DNA from: Agelaius tricolor
Taxonomy: Eukaryota > Chordata > Aves > Passeriformes > Icteridae
NCBI GenBank assembly: GCA_023055355.1
Contig: JALJCS010000002.1
Location: 82,981,001-83,045,000, forward strand
DNA length: 64,000 nucleotides
Direction: 5' to 3'
Under the pieces are notes generated by a model, which was not told the DNA's origin, searched no databases, and saw only the letters and a list, made by a program, of their open reading frames with translations. The position numbers and the translations under genes are program-made. Each line of letters starts with the position of its first letter. Positions within the stretch are counted from its first letter, which is position 1. Shown here one piece after another: positions 47,101-59,700 of the stretch.

Positions 47101-50100
47101 CATTTATCTGTTTTGGTGATGGCTAATAGCAGTTATGCCAGAACTATGCTTCTTTGTTAGAAGGTGCTTTCATAAATAGTCAAGTTGAAAGTAGGATGGA
47201 AAGAAATGATGGGAAAGGAAGATGGCAGACAAAGTGAGCTCTGAAATTCTAAGACATGATTGGGGGTTTTTTTGGTCAATCTTTGATGTTACTTTGTTGC
47301 TCTCTGCTCTGCTTCTTAATCCCCATACAAATTTACCACTTAATCCCAGTAAAATCTGCAGCATTTTCACGCTTGCATGCAGCCATTATTTAAAATTTTA
47401 TTTTCTACTTCTGAGGCAAAATAATAAAAGTAATTGTATTTTTGCAAACTTCTAGGTATGATTTGTCACTCATGTTCATTCAGCCCCAATTTATTGTGAT
47501 TTATGTGTAGCTGAAAGACACAATGACTCTTGAGAATGAATTAAAAGCTGTATTCCATAATTACAGTCTGCTTGGCTTTGAAAACTTTTTGCCATAGTCT
47601 CTGTCATATTTTTACAATTATAGCATGCTGAATGTTCTTGCTGAAACCTGCCTAGCAAAACATTTTGCAGTATGAGGGCCAAATTTTCAAAGAACTGATG
47701 TTGTATTTGCAGTGATTCCTGCACACAGGAATCACTGCAAACACACACTGTGATCTTGCTCGCAGCCTCTTTCTTTCTAAACTTCAGGGAGGTGACAGGC
47801 AGACTGAAGATGAGGTCTGACAAGATTGAGCCCAGAAACCAAGGAAATGCTTGGGTTGGGTGTGAGCCCAGTGCTGCCAATCAGAGCAGCTTTGAGTGTG
47901 TGGAGCTCATGTGCTGCTTGCTGTTTCTGTCCCCTTGCCTCTCTTCTTGAGCTTGTTCTCTGAGGGCTTTGAGAATGCACAGGTGTTGATAAGCTGTTCT
48001 TGGTACTCATGTACTTTCTTTTCTGTGTTCTGGTGTCAAGTTTCAGTTCTCCTCAAGGAGGAGAACTGCAGAACCTGCCCTTGGCCTGACAAAACTGCCA
48101 CTTAGGGAATGAGAGATGGGATGCAAGGGAATGTATCCCTTGCATTGAACCTCCAAATTCTTACTTCTAAGATCCAAAATGTATTTAAGAGTAGATGACA
48201 TGAAAAAACATGCACCCCTGAATCTCAAAAAAATACAGCATGCCTTTTTCCTTTTTTCTTCCCCCAAGCTCCTGGAAAAAGTAGCATGTAGGAAAAAGTT
48301 ATTGGTTCAGGACAGGTCTTTGGCTGCTACTGGTGCCAGAGCTGCATTGGCTGTAGCAGGTCAAATGGAGAGGCCAGAAATTGTTGGCCAGCACATTCTG
48401 CCTGTTGACTCAGACACTCCATGTGCTGTAATCCCTAAATCTCAGAAATATCATGATACTGTTGGTTTATGTTATCTAAAGGACCAAAAAACTGTGGGCA
48501 TGAGCCTAGTCAATTAAGAGCAATCTTAGCCCTAGGGAAAAGAAATTGCCACTTGCCTGCTTCAGATTAATTTCCCTGATTTCTTAGACTTACTAACAGA
48601 AACTTTAAGATGTAGTGGCAAAGGCACCAAGGACTTGGAAAATGATGGAGACTGTTCAGGGCACTGTGGAGACAATGGGAAGAGGAGGAATAAGGTTGGA
48701 GGTGTTAAAGATTTTCTAGCCCTTCTGTCATTCAGCCTGCAAGTAACTTCCCTGGCTGCCTTTCCCTGTAGATCAGTTTGTTCTCTGTGAGCCAAATCTA
48801 TTCAACTGTATGAAGATTTCCCATTGTTGACAGCCATTCTGCCCTGCCAGGTGCTCTGCTGCAGTTCTCCAGTGAAGAGGGGATGTGCCTCCCCAAAGCA
48901 GAGTGGAAAGGTTTTGTAGAGTGTGGTCCAGCATCAGTGGAGTTTGAGCAGTGGGATGTAAACCTGTGAAAAACTCATTTATGTGCAGAGACACAAAGTT
49001 GCTAATAGTATGGCAACAACATGGGACAGTTTCTCTATTTGTTCTTGTGTGCTTTGCTTCATTGATATTTGCCTCTTTTTCAATCACTTTATGCTTTTCT
49101 TCATTTCTCCTGCTGCTTCAGTTTGAATCCTGGGTGACATCACAATATAAATAGAAGCCAAATTTTACTTACCATCCAGATTGCCCCTAAGTCTTGACTG
49201 GCCTGTGCATGTCTGCTAGTCTTGATGAGACTGAAGCAGTGTTTGCAGCTGCAAAGCTTTGTGCTGCTTTAGCCAGGTTTGCAAATTGGGCAGCTGATGT
49301 TCCCTTTGCCTTGTGCACACCTGTCTTTTCTCTTGGTTATTCTTTCCTCACAAGGATTTGAAAATTTGGCCCTGGGTGACATTAAATGTTGGGAAATGCC
49401 CACAATAATGAGAGGTAAAGGAGTGTAGGTTATGCATATTGCCAGTGTAAGAAAGAGAGCAATTTTAATTCCCATATATTAACAAAGAGCATTTTTATCA
49501 CCAGCTTTGCCTGCTAAACTAGTGTCTTAACATCTAACACTGTTTGTCTTTCTGTCCACTGCTGTTAGGTTGTTTAGTTTGTTTTGTAAAGAGATAAATA
49601 AAAGGTCTGTCTGAGGGAAGTAGTGCACTTGGGGATGTCATTTTGCAAACTAATAAACTGATGTATGTGACATTTTAAATAACTTGCATCCTTTACCATT
49701 ACAATTTTGTGTTGTCTTCCTATATGTGTTTATTTTTGTTTAAAATTGGTTCGTCTTTATTTGAATTTAAAATGTTGTTTTCTTTCCGAACTTGCAGTAT
49801 CCCCACCAACAAGGCTAAGATATAATGTAGTGGGTCCTGACAGTGTACAGATCTCTTGGAAAGCCCCCAAAGGGCAATTCACTGGATATAAACTTCTTGT
49901 CACTCCAAGTTCAGGTAAAAGTCTGTATGTTCTCTTTTGAGGTAAAAGTACTGTCTTCCTAAGGCATAAAAGGTTTTCAGAGTTTAGTGTCATTCTCCAC
50001 TAATTGAAGAAATTGTGAGCAAGCTTTGGGTAATGAAGTACTGGCTGGTCAACAGAAGAGAGATTAATTTCACTAGAGGGTGGTCAGGCACAGAAAATGG

Positions 50101-53100
50101 GAATCAAATGCTTGAGGTAGCAGAGGTGGGTCCATGCTAGTTATGCTTCATGTGTAGTCTTTGGGAATTGTCATTGATCATCTGTCTCTACCTTTCTTCC
50201 AGTGGGGTGTAAGGAATTCTAGGAATTGTTCAGGGGAAAGTATTGGAATCCTAATTCAGTCAGCCTTCAAGGTGGATCTCCTTGTCCCTTATCCCTTAGT
50301 GAGCTGTCAGGAAAAGAATTAAGAAAACAAGTAATCTTTCAAAGTTTTTTGAATGAAAACTTGAAAAGGTAGATACCAAAGTGGCTGTATAGAGCTATAA
50401 AGGTCCTACTTCTGTACATTTAAAATTAAATTTAGAACAGAAACTGCTTTAACATATGGTTAAAATACATCTTTGTATATATATTGGCATGCAATCTTTA
50501 TATGTAAATGGACATATAAATATTTGTATTTACTTGTTCAATAACAAGTATTTATTTGTTCAATATTTGTATTTATACATGAGAATTTCCTAGCCCAAAG
50601 AAAGTTGGCAAAGCAAGTATTCAGAGGTGATGTGAGTATGACAGGGTCCGAACTGGCAGCCAATCACAGAGGAAAAGCCTGTTGGTATGATGTTACCAAA
50701 CTTGGCAGATTTTGTAAATTGTTTCCCTTTTTCTTAATGATTTTGCTGGACACCATGGCTGTTTCATGAGGCCCAGATATAAATGCTGATCTTAAGAGTG
50801 TTTGTGTTTAAGAAAACTGGTTAGACTGCCTATTTTGTTTCTTTTCTGGGATGTTCTCTGGCCTGGCTGTATGGATAGTCCCAAAAGTGGGTAAAGTGGA
50901 AATGCTTAGGTCATATTTTTAAGTCATTACGTTTATGGTACTATAAGAAAAGCAAACAAAGTTATGTATTTGTTGGTTTTTTGTCTTTTCTCCTATAGGT
51001 GGAAAAACAAACCAATTAATTCTTCAAAATACTGCAACCAAAGCAATTATTCAAGGTCTCATTCCAGATCAAAATTATGCCCTTCAGATCATTGCATTCA
51101 GTGAAGACAAGGAGAGTAAGCCAGCGCAAGGCCAGTTCAGAAGTACGTGTCTCTTTATGGCTGACATACAGAATGTATCAGATATTTAATGCAACTTCTG
51201 AAATGGTAACAAGTCTTACACAAAGGGGAATGATGGAAAAACCAGTTTTTTTTGTGGTGGAAGGAAAATCAAAGCCATGTATTTAACTGGTGTAAGTATA
51301 GGTAGAGGCCTGAATTAATTGCATAGCATGTTCTTGCATTGGGCTCTTTGTTTCCATTGGATTGGTATCCCTTTCTTCCTTGTTTCATTAGGAAATTGGC
51401 TGGTATTTCATAAAAAGAATCTTCAATTAGTAGAAATAAAATGCTATATTCTGATACATTAAAAATTTCCCTTTTATTAAAACAGCGTTATAGCTCTTCC
51501 AACTGGCTACTAGATGCTAGTTCAGTAGTATGAAAGGCTGATTTCTTGATGGTCTTCAGCTGTCAAATATATTTACAAACTTAATTTTTTATATGATGAA
51601 GACATGCTTTCAATATCTGTATCATAGTGGTATATACACATTCTATCTGATTTATCTTGATCTTCATGTTAAATGTTTTAAATATGCTTGGTGGAGATTT
51701 GGTTAATAATGTGGCAGTGCAGGAGTATAGTTGAAAGCCTAATGAATTCTCTGATGCTAAATTTTCCTCACTGTCTTTGCCAAGCTACCTTTCTTTTAAA
51801 ACCAGCACAAGATAAAATATGCTGAGTACTTGATGTGGTGTGTATCCAAGTCCTTTTAGCTTTTAACCACTACAACTGTGTATTTACTACCTTAAGTTCT
51901 GTCCTGGTTAGGAAACCCACAAAACCACAGATTACTTTAGCATTAAAGAGAAGCCCACAGAAGGCAACAGCAAATTCTATAATATTAGGTGTAGCTGTTT
52001 TTGAAATGGCATTTAGGAAAAGTAGAGCTGGCAACACGATTTAAGGATATGGGGATTATGTTCTATTTAGTATACTCTCTTTGCTGCACTTCAGGCTGGA
52101 GTTTCATTTAAAAGCATGATGCCTTTCATTAGTAAAGAATGCAGATACAGCATATGTACAAATCCTTTTTTTTCTCTCCTTTATCATAGGGTTTTTTTTT
52201 TCCTTGTAGTCTGACATGTGGCCACTAATTCTTGAGATGAAAAAAGGTCAAATATATAAAGAGTTTTGGGAATATCATCTGGCTTAGTGCATTGGAAGTA
52301 TGGTTTTAATGCTCTGAAGTTGTAACTGATGTACTAAGAATTCTCAAGCTTACAGTAAAATTTTATTGTAAAAAGAATATTTCTTTTTATATAGCAAGGG
52401 ATGCATTCTTATTCTAATACATAGCATTTAATGAACTAAGATCATGTACTAGATAAAATCTTTGTCTGTGTAAATATTGGAGTAAAACTGCTGTCTTGCC
52501 TCTTCCTATGTGGTTAGAATTATGACAGTGCCCAAATCCAGAAATCTGTCAGGATGTGACTGACTTGTCTTCTTTGAACATTTTCAGACTTTTGTATCAT
52601 TTTCTCTGGAGACTTGCCCCTCAATAGCTCTAGCATTAGGGGAGGCCAGCTAGTTGGTTTTGCTCTTGGGCTTTTTTCAAAGGAATGCTCCCAGAAGGAT
52701 AAGCAGCAGCATCCCTTTTGGCTGATATTTTTCCTGGTATTTCACCTCTTGTTTTAATCAGAGTCTTGTTCAGTTAAGGATTAAACACAGACTTCTGACT
52801 AAGACCTGGTGTTGTTATGGCATTCTGTAACTCAGCTAATAACCAAGATCTGCCTTGGTAAAAGCTGGCTCCTCAGCAAACTTGTGAACTTGAATTTGCT
52901 CCCAAATCAGTTACCAAATCAGTTACACAATTGTTTGCTAAAGGCAGAAGTCATACATAGTCACACGTGCTATCTTAGAAAGGAGAGGAGTCAAAGTTTC
53001 AGGTTTTTTGTTCTCACCTCTGTAGGAGTGTGAGCACTGTAGGCTCTGCAAAGGGTTGTCATACTGAGAAAATCACATTCAGATGTTTGTCAGCTCGTTG

Positions 53101-54273
53101 TCTTCCTTAGAACTTAGTCTTGTGATTATATTTTGGATTGGAACTTGGAACACTCCTGGTTGATTCAGATATTCCACAAAAGATTGGGAAGATTAGTGAA
53201 GTCCTTTTGACTTTGGGTTCCACTAATGTATACAACAATTTTCACTGTCTCTCTTACATAGTCAAGAGACCGATAACCTCCTTTCATGCCCTCACAATGT
53301 TTTTTTGAATGATGTAGCACAGAGAGACTTTGGTCCTGGCTGAGGATCAGTGCCTGCTTGGATGAATGTCAGTCATAATCCAATTTTACATAAACTAAGA
53401 AGTGTAATTGGAGTAGAATTTTATTCTTCTGTGGAAGATATTCTCAGCTTCATTGTTTTAAGCTTTTCCTGGCTCTTGCAGACAGCTGGAGTGTGGATAC
53501 CAATGAGCATTCCAAGAAAATTCTGGAGGGGCTTTTTCTTCCCAATACGTGACTTTAGCAATGACTTTGTCAGAACCTTTCAGACTATTAGTAGAGCACT
53601 ACTGGCTACTAATGTAATGTTAGGAATTGCTAATCAAATTGGGTTCTGCTTGGCTGTTGTGAGAGGTTGGAGTAAGGGAGGTATCCCACCCACTTGTGGA
53701 ATGGGAAACTGTCAAAGTCTCAGCTCTGGAGCAACCTTGCACTCCTGGAAGTATTTGGTGCCCTGACTACAGATTTGGGCGTGAGATCTAAGCTGATTCT
53801 GTAAAGAGGACAATGTAACAGCTGGCTTATGTGCTTTTGTGTTGACTGACTTGGAGGGGAACTTTGCAATGCTGGACTTTTCCCAGCTAGCTTTGCCAAT
53901 TTTCTGGACTATATTTCCAGTGTGGGATCTTGTCTGCATGGGATGTCACTATTTGGACTCTCGTGTGTAGAGAGAGTCAGTTTTGAGATCTTTAATGATG
54001 ATAGAATGGTGAAAGAGCCATGAAAATAATAAATGTAAAGGGAGGGAGGGAAAACACAGAAACAGTAACTCATTACCTAAACATATCTTCAGATGCTCTG
54101 TGCACCTACTTTACCAGGAAGAAGAAAATTACATGCTTCTAACTGCCTTGTTTCTAGATTAATTGATTTTCCCCCTTACTTTACAGTTAAAGACATAGAG
54201 AGAAGAAAAGACACAAGTAAATCCAAGGTGAAGGATCCAGAAAAAACAAATGCGAGTAAACCAGCTCCGGAAG
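44097..54273 (+). CDS. COL14A1: Collagen type XIV alpha-1 chain, N-terminal part (4 coding exons, continues beyond window)
   Basis: The coding blocks 44097-44184, 49798-49914, 50999-51142 and 54187-54273 give 436 nt (145 codons plus 1 nt). All introns are in phase 1, the pattern expected of fibronectin type III modules. Residues 1-28 are a signal peptide (hydrophobic core [15 protein letters not shown], cleavage near VQG/Q). Residues about 31-115 are the first FN3 domain, with the Trp of QISW at residue 50 and the Tyr-containing strand [13 protein letters not shown] basic linker follows ([19 protein letters not shown]) with an N-glycosylation sequon NAS. Collagen XIV (undulin) is a FACIT collagen that binds fibril surfaces and decorin in tendon and skin. 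Its VWA, further FN3, thrombospondin-like and triple-helix regions must lie past 64000. Strong similarity to vertebrate COL14A1 ([30 protein letters not shown]) leaves little doubt. Confidence 0.96.
47706..47741. repeat. 16-bp perfect stem-loop, 4-nt loop
   Basis: The left arm TTTGCAGTGATTCCTG (47706-47721) and the right arm CAGGAATCACTGCAAA (47726-47741) are exact reverse complements around CACA. The site lies within a COL14A1 intron. Confidence 0.85.
48044..48068. repeat. 10-bp perfect stem-loop, 5-nt loop
   Basis: CAGTTCTCCT (48044-48053) pairs with AGGAGAACTG (48059-48068) around caagg. Confidence 0.8.
48121..48145. repeat. 10-bp perfect stem-loop, 5-nt loop
   Basis: ATGCAAGGGA (48121-48130) pairs with TCCCTTGCAT (48136-48145) around atgta. 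This is the third such structure within 440 bp. Confidence 0.8.
49798..49914 (+). CDS. COL14A1: COL14A1 exon, first half of FN3 domain 1
   Basis: The exon is 117 nt, phase 1 on both sides. The acceptor is CTTGCAG and the donor TCAG|GTAAAA. It encodes (V)[19 protein letters not shown] then [19 protein letters not shown], the A-C strands of an FN3 fold with the core Trp. Confidence 0.95.
49915..50998 (+). other. COL14A1: COL14A1 intron splitting FN3 domain 1
   Basis: The intron is 1.1 kb, phase 1, with no other feature. A short AT-rich duplicated stretch (aatatttgtatttac... twice) is at about 50518-50575. Confidence 0.85.
50999..51142 (+). CDS. COL14A1: COL14A1 exon, second half of FN3 domain 1
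   Basis: The exon is 144 nt, phase 1 on both sides. The acceptor is CCTATAG and the donor AGAA|GTACGT. It encodes [20 protein letters not shown], then [20 protein letters not shown] and PAQGQFR. Confidence 0.95.
51143..54186 (+). other. COL14A1: COL14A1 intron (3.0 kb)
   Basis: The intron is bounded by GTACGT and TTTACAG. It holds only chance open frames, including a 138-codon frame at 53350-53766 that begins with GTG and has no recognisable homology. Confidence 0.85.
54187..54273 (+). CDS. COL14A1: COL14A1 exon, basic linker after FN3 domain 1
   Basis: The exon is 87 nt, phase 1 on both sides. The acceptor is TTTACAG and the donor GAAG|GTCAGA. It encodes (I)[18 protein letters not shown] then [10 protein letters not shown], a highly charged linker with one N-glycosylation sequon (NAS). 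In the family the next exon opens the first VWA domain. I do not find that exon before 64000. Confidence 0.92.
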
Positions 54274-56479
54274 GTCAGATCATAACACATATGACTTATA
54301 TGATATTCTGAATATAATCAACTTATTTATTTAACTTGGCCACTGTAGAGATTTTCTGTTAGTCAGTACTTTAAATCTGGTTCCCAGGGTTAAATTAAAT
54401 AGAGGGGAAAAAAACAGTATTTTCAGAAATATTGGAGTTGCTACAGAGGTATTGCTTTTATATCTGTGTTTTGCTTCTCTTTTTTATAAAGTCCTAAATG
54501 TCATCATGAATAGATAAAAAATATTAAAAAATAATTTTAGATAATATTAAAAGCTGCTTGTATTTCCCCACTGGGTGCACTTTGAGTTGTGGAAGAATCA
54601 TGCAGGTGTGTGTGTGTGTAATAACTTCTTCTTGTCTTGGCTTTAAGACAGACTGACAGTATTAATTCCCACCAAATTAATACTATTGTGTAATTAACCA
54701 CATAATAACTTGATATGTCTGGCCTAGTATAGGTTGTATATATGAAAACACTTGAAACATTTTGAGGGAGGGGAAAAAAAAGGAGTTAATTTTGCCCTGT
54801 TGCAAGGAGCCAATCTTCTGGTGAAATGTGATACTGCTTGCCATGAGAAGTTTGTCTAGTATGGATGAAAATCTATTTCAAGCTTAATATGCATCTCTAT
54901 TTCCTGTTATTTTAAAATTCAAATAGCATCTTCTTTATGAAGTAGCCCCAACAGTAATTATTCCCTTCAGTGGTTATTTATGGTATATAGAACAAGAAGA
55001 GCTTGGTATGACCTTAAATAGTCTCTCTGTGAATAAACCAGACCGTTTCAAGGATCCCATTTTCCCCTTCCATATAAATCTGTCTCCAGTAATGAAAGTG
55101 TCAAAGACCTCACCCAAAACTCCTTGAAGCCCACACAAATTTTTCTTTTGTGGGTTTTTATTCCTACCACATTTTTATGTCATGTTGTATTTATTAACAC
55201 TATGCAAGTTTGTTTCCATACAGCATTTCTCAAAGCAAAGCACCCTTGAATTCCATTGGGTGCATTGGAAGAATGTTAGCTAGTGTGTGCAACACTAAAG
55301 AGACAAGTTGTACCTGCTAGTGCATGACAGGGTAGTGGATAGGTGATTTTCCTACATCATGTCTGGAGGAAGACTGAGCTGGAAGAAATTACAGAACTGA
55401 GAAGGAAAATGTGATTTGCTTTCTTAATGAAGGACAATTGATAAAAGTTGAAGGAGGGAAAACTGGGCTTGTACTTGGAAAATGTTGATTAAATACAGAC
55501 AGAGGAAAGTATCTGCCAGACTGCAGGAGAGCATTTATGCTTTTTTCGTGGAGTAAGGGCAAAACTGCAATTGGCAAGAGGAGCTTGGATCTGCAGTCTC
55601 TCCCTTTTTAGGATTCATGTTTACTTTTGAAGTCTTTAGTTCAGTCACCTTCCTCATTCCTACACCACTTTTTACTCATCTGAATTTCTTCAGTTGTTTC
55701 AGGGCAGTTTGTAACAGACAAAATACACCTCCATCCAGCACTTCTGGGAAGATATTGCCTTATACTTACTGTAACAGGTTTTACTAGAAAACTAGGGTGC
55801 ACATTTAAAACTAAAGCAAAACTTAGAAACTTCTTGATCAGCAAACCTGATCATAAAGAAAAAATATTATGCTAATTTTTATGAATTCTTGAATTTGTTT
55901 AGCCCTATTTCCAACTCAGCTATATATTATTGTACAGTAAAGAACTTTTTCCTCTAGTCTCACTATTGCATATTTCTCTGCTTTGCACATTATAATGATT
56001 ATTCAAAGTGATGAAGATTACAAGTGAATGACTTCATTAGGAGTGGGGTGAGATTCCAAGTGAAAACATTGGGCAAAAATAACAGCATCAGCAAAAAATG
56101 TGTATCTGGGGTAGAAGTAAATTCAGAATGGATATTCAGAAAGTAATGGTATCAAAACTTTCCTAGTTTAATATATAAAGACTGTTCCACCTCAAATTGA
56201 AATAGAATCAAAGAAATAAGGAAAAGTCTGAAAGAAATGGATTAGAAATAAGTGCAAAATTTTACAGCAAACCCATGAATAATAACTTGATCCTCTGCAG
56301 ATGTTTGACAGGAAATTATTTGAGTACAACCAAATGAATTCAGGCCAGCAGTTAATTGGTTTCATAACCATTTAGTTTATGGCTAAATTTGATGGATTTA
56401 ATAGCAACCCTGATACATTCTGTGTCTTTGGTCAAGTTGGCTAGACCTTGGGAGTTAACACTATAGAAGAATTATTAGA

Positions 56480-57335
56480 ATCATAAAATCATTAAGGTTG
56501 GAATAAATGTGCATCATCGATTTTGACCTAATACCACCATGTCCACAAAAACCTCTCATGAAGTGCCATCCATTCAGTTGTTGAACACTTCCATGGATGG
56601 TGATGGCACCAATTCCCTTTGCAGCCTGTTCCAATGTTTATTGTCTCTCAACATGATAAAATTTTTCATAATATCCAATCTGAATCTCCCCTGGTTCAAC
56701 CTGAGGCCATTTCTCCTTGTCCTGCCCCTTGGCGCCTGGCAGAAGAGACCGACCCCCACCTGGCTACAGCCTCCTCTCAGGGAGTTGGAGAGAGTGACAA
56801 AGGTTTCCTCTGGGCCTCCTTTTCTCCAGGCTAAACACCCCCAGCTCTCTCAGCTGTTCCTCATCAGACTTGTGCTCCAGACCCTTCCCCAGCTCTGTTG
56901 CCCTTCTCTGGACACACCTCAGCCCCTCAATGTCCTTCTTGTAGTGAGGGACCCAGAACTGGACACAGCACTGGAGGGATGGCCTTGCCATTCCCAAGCA
57001 CAGGGGGACAATCCCAGCCCTGGTCTTGCTGGCCACACTGTTTCTGCTCCAGGCCAGGATGCCATTGGCCTTCTTGGCCACCTGGGCCCACACTGGCTCA
57101 TGTTCAGTCACTGCTGACCATCACCCCCAGGTCCTTTCCCAAGGGCAGCTCTCCAGCCACTGTTCCCAGCCTGCAGGGCTGCATGGGGTTGTTGTGACCC
57201 AGCACTTGGCCTTGTTGAACCTCACACCACTGGCCTTGGGCCACAGGCTGGATCTAGATCCTACCTTCTCCTACTCTCCAGCAGATCAAGACTCATGCCC
57301 AGCTTGGTGTTGTCTGTGACCTTATTGAAGGTGTT
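56480..57335 (-). mobile_element. CR1 LINE 3' portion, minus strand
   Basis: The segment starts with the reverse complement of the octamer tail (gaatcataaaatcattaagg). It continues through the long antisense CR1 3' region: ctgaggccatttctccttgt, ccagctctctcagctgttcc, gatgccattggccttcttgg, ccagcttggtgttgtctgtg. The GC-rich body explains the long open frames on both strands here. It is non-functional and 5'-truncated. Confidence 0.93.
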
Positions 57336-58929
57336 ATTAATCTGTTTGTATAACCTTTTAAAAATCTTTAATTTGAGGGCATCTAGGTTGAGTTAGATAT
57401 AATAATATTTTACCTGAGAACAAGAGCAATCTTTGCCCATAACACAAATTGAAAACAGCCCTTGTCCAGGCTACTATTGTCAGTGGTTGTGGATTCTGCT
57501 CTTCTCTTGAGTGAAGGTGGAGCACAATTCCCCAGTTAATAGTGTCAGGTTTTGATATGAAAGAGGTGCCTTCTGTGAACATCTGCACCTCTTGTTACAG
57601 AATGATGCTTACTGGCGTTAGTAAACCAGAAAATCTAAAATCATTGTTTAGGGGCAGAACTAATAAAGCACATCAATGTACTTGTCAGTGAGTATGAAAA
57701 AAGATTAAGAGCTCTTTCAATGTTACAAGCTCTGGTTTGTGCATTATGATAAGTCATGTATCCTGCTGATTTTCCTGCAAGGCACTACATAATTGTATGA
57801 ACTTGTTGTTTATAGATACTTAGCTAATATACCTTCTTCAGGGTCACACAAAAAACCCCAGAAATTTCTCTTTCCATTTCAATGGGACAAAGATTTCACT
57901 ATAACCCTTCTGCTCCTAGAAACCAGCTCTTGGCTAAGAAATGCAATGTGTAAATACCTGTACTCATGATTCTAGAGAGTTCCAGAGCATTTCACTCCTA
58001 TATTCATCTGTGGTTTGGAGGACTGCTTATGTAGTACTGTCCACTATTTCATTACCAACTGTCTAAGGCTCTGAGCAGTGCTGGGAGCTCTAAATGCCTT
58101 CTCCTGGACTCCAAAATCTACTTTCTTCTTCTGTCCTTAAATTAAATTGTTACGAGGATTTTCCTCTGTCTTTATGGAAGTCTGTCAACAGCTTGTATGG
58201 CTTGCTAGTGAAGCAGCTTCAGCAACCTAGATTAAAATTTTCCATCTATTCTGTCCTATTCATTCAAGTCATTGAAAAAGATTTACTCCTTTTCTGCTGT
58301 AAGTATTGTGCTCTTATCACAAGCAAACCTCCAGTGTATATCCAGTAATGTCATGGTGCCAAATTAATTCAGGCTTAATGTCTAGCACTCCTCCATCAAA
58401 TGTTCACTTATATTTGATTTCCAGAAACTTTCTGTAATTCTTCTGCATGACCACTTTCAAGTTTTGAATCTCCTTTCTATATTTTTGAGAAGCTGTCATT
58501 TTTCAGCTTAGTGATTTATCACTGCTGTGCACACTCATATTAATAATGTCAGAAGCCTTATCTCTTTCTGTCTGTTGAGAAAAAGCTCACAGATGCAGCT
58601 TCTTTCAGCACACACTGATAATTGAGTGCTTGTACCCTGGCTCCTCTCCAGCTCCCTCATGTACAAAGCTCTTTTCTGTACAGTGACAGGGGTTAATACA
58701 TTCTGTGCCTTCTCAGATGTTTTACAGTTTCTCAGAGAGCTTCTATGACTGATTCTCTAATCAAATCCCTTTGGGGAGAATCAGTGCTTTGACTGGCAAA
58801 TATATGACTATATCTTTTTCTGCAGAATATTTCTCCATATATCTGAACTGGGCTTAACTACCCATTTCAATATAAACAACAAAACACTGAGGCCAATTTT
58901 ATCTGCATTCATGTTGATTTGATTGGGGA

Positions 58930-59700
58930 TTTTTAGTTGAGAGGCGTGGTGCCTTAGTGTAGGCTAGCAGCCAAACACCCACCTAGCTGCTTGCTCATTC
59001 CTCTCCCCCACAGGATGGGAGAGAAAAAAGGAAGAACAGGAATGAAAGAGTTCATAGGCTGAGATAAAGACAGGGAGACTCTTACCAGTTACCATGGTAG
59101 ACAAACATGAGTCAAGTGGGGGAAGATTTACTTAATTTATTGCCAGTTAAAAAATTTGCTTATGTGGGTAGTGGGAAACAAAAGAGACAAACATTAAAAC
59201 AACAGCTTTCCTTTCCATTTTCCCAGACTCAGCTTGACCTCCTCCCAGACTCCTCTCCTCCCCCTTTGTTATCACTGCAAGTTACACTCAGTCCAAGTCC
59301 CTTCAGAGAGGAAGCAAGTGATGTAAAAGGGATGCTGAGAGATTTTTATCAGGGTGTAGTGGTCACACTCTTCCATTCTTTACTTCTCATACCTTTCTTC
59401 TCCATGTCCATCATCTGCAGGCTGCAGAGAATATCTGCTCTGCCATGGAGCACACTCTCCTCTGACCTTGGGCTTCTCTCTGCTGTTTCTCACTCTTTAT
59501 AACTTTCCTTCACTCTTTGCTGGGCATTTTTTTTTTCCTTTCTTAAATATGTTTTCCCAGAAGTGTCACCATCTGTCCCTGGACCCTTGGCCTCTTTTCA
59601 GAGGCCTCCTGCAGCCTCCCTCCTGCCAAACCTGCCCACAAACACCCAATACCAAAGGTGCTCCATTGGTGCTTTACTAGAGTAAAGAATTTACACAGTC
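58930..59700. mobile_element. Probable LTR-type retroelement remnant
   Basis: The phrases gggggaagatttacttaatt, agtgggaaacaaaagagaca, ctttcctttccattttccca, ctgcagagaatatctgctct, gccatggagcacactctcct and ccctggacccttggcctctt run in the order of a passerine LTR family I recall. There are no intact genes. Ends and orientation are not resolved by eye. Confidence 0.45.

Larger units (their letters stand above)
44185..49797 (+). other. COL14A1: COL14A1 intron (5.6 kb)
   Basis: The intron is bounded by GTGAGT and TTGCAG. It contains three perfect stem-loops at 47.7-48.15 kb, a short tandem duplication near 44546-44590 (atggaatatgtatgtttt twice) and no recognisable exon or large repeat. Confidence 0.85.

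Noticed and set aside
48179..48517. A 112-codon frame in a COL14A1 intron
   Set aside because: No recognisable family, no transcript signals, and it overlaps no conserved-looking exon.
53350..53766. A 138-codon frame with hydrophobic stretches
   Set aside because: It begins at GTG, lies inside a COL14A1 intron, has no splice or promoter context and no recognisable domain. A frame this long can arise by chance in 64 kb.
56539..57319. A 192-codon frame and several overlapping ones
   Set aside because: They lie within an antisense CR1 LINE 3' region and do not encode a host or element protein in sense.
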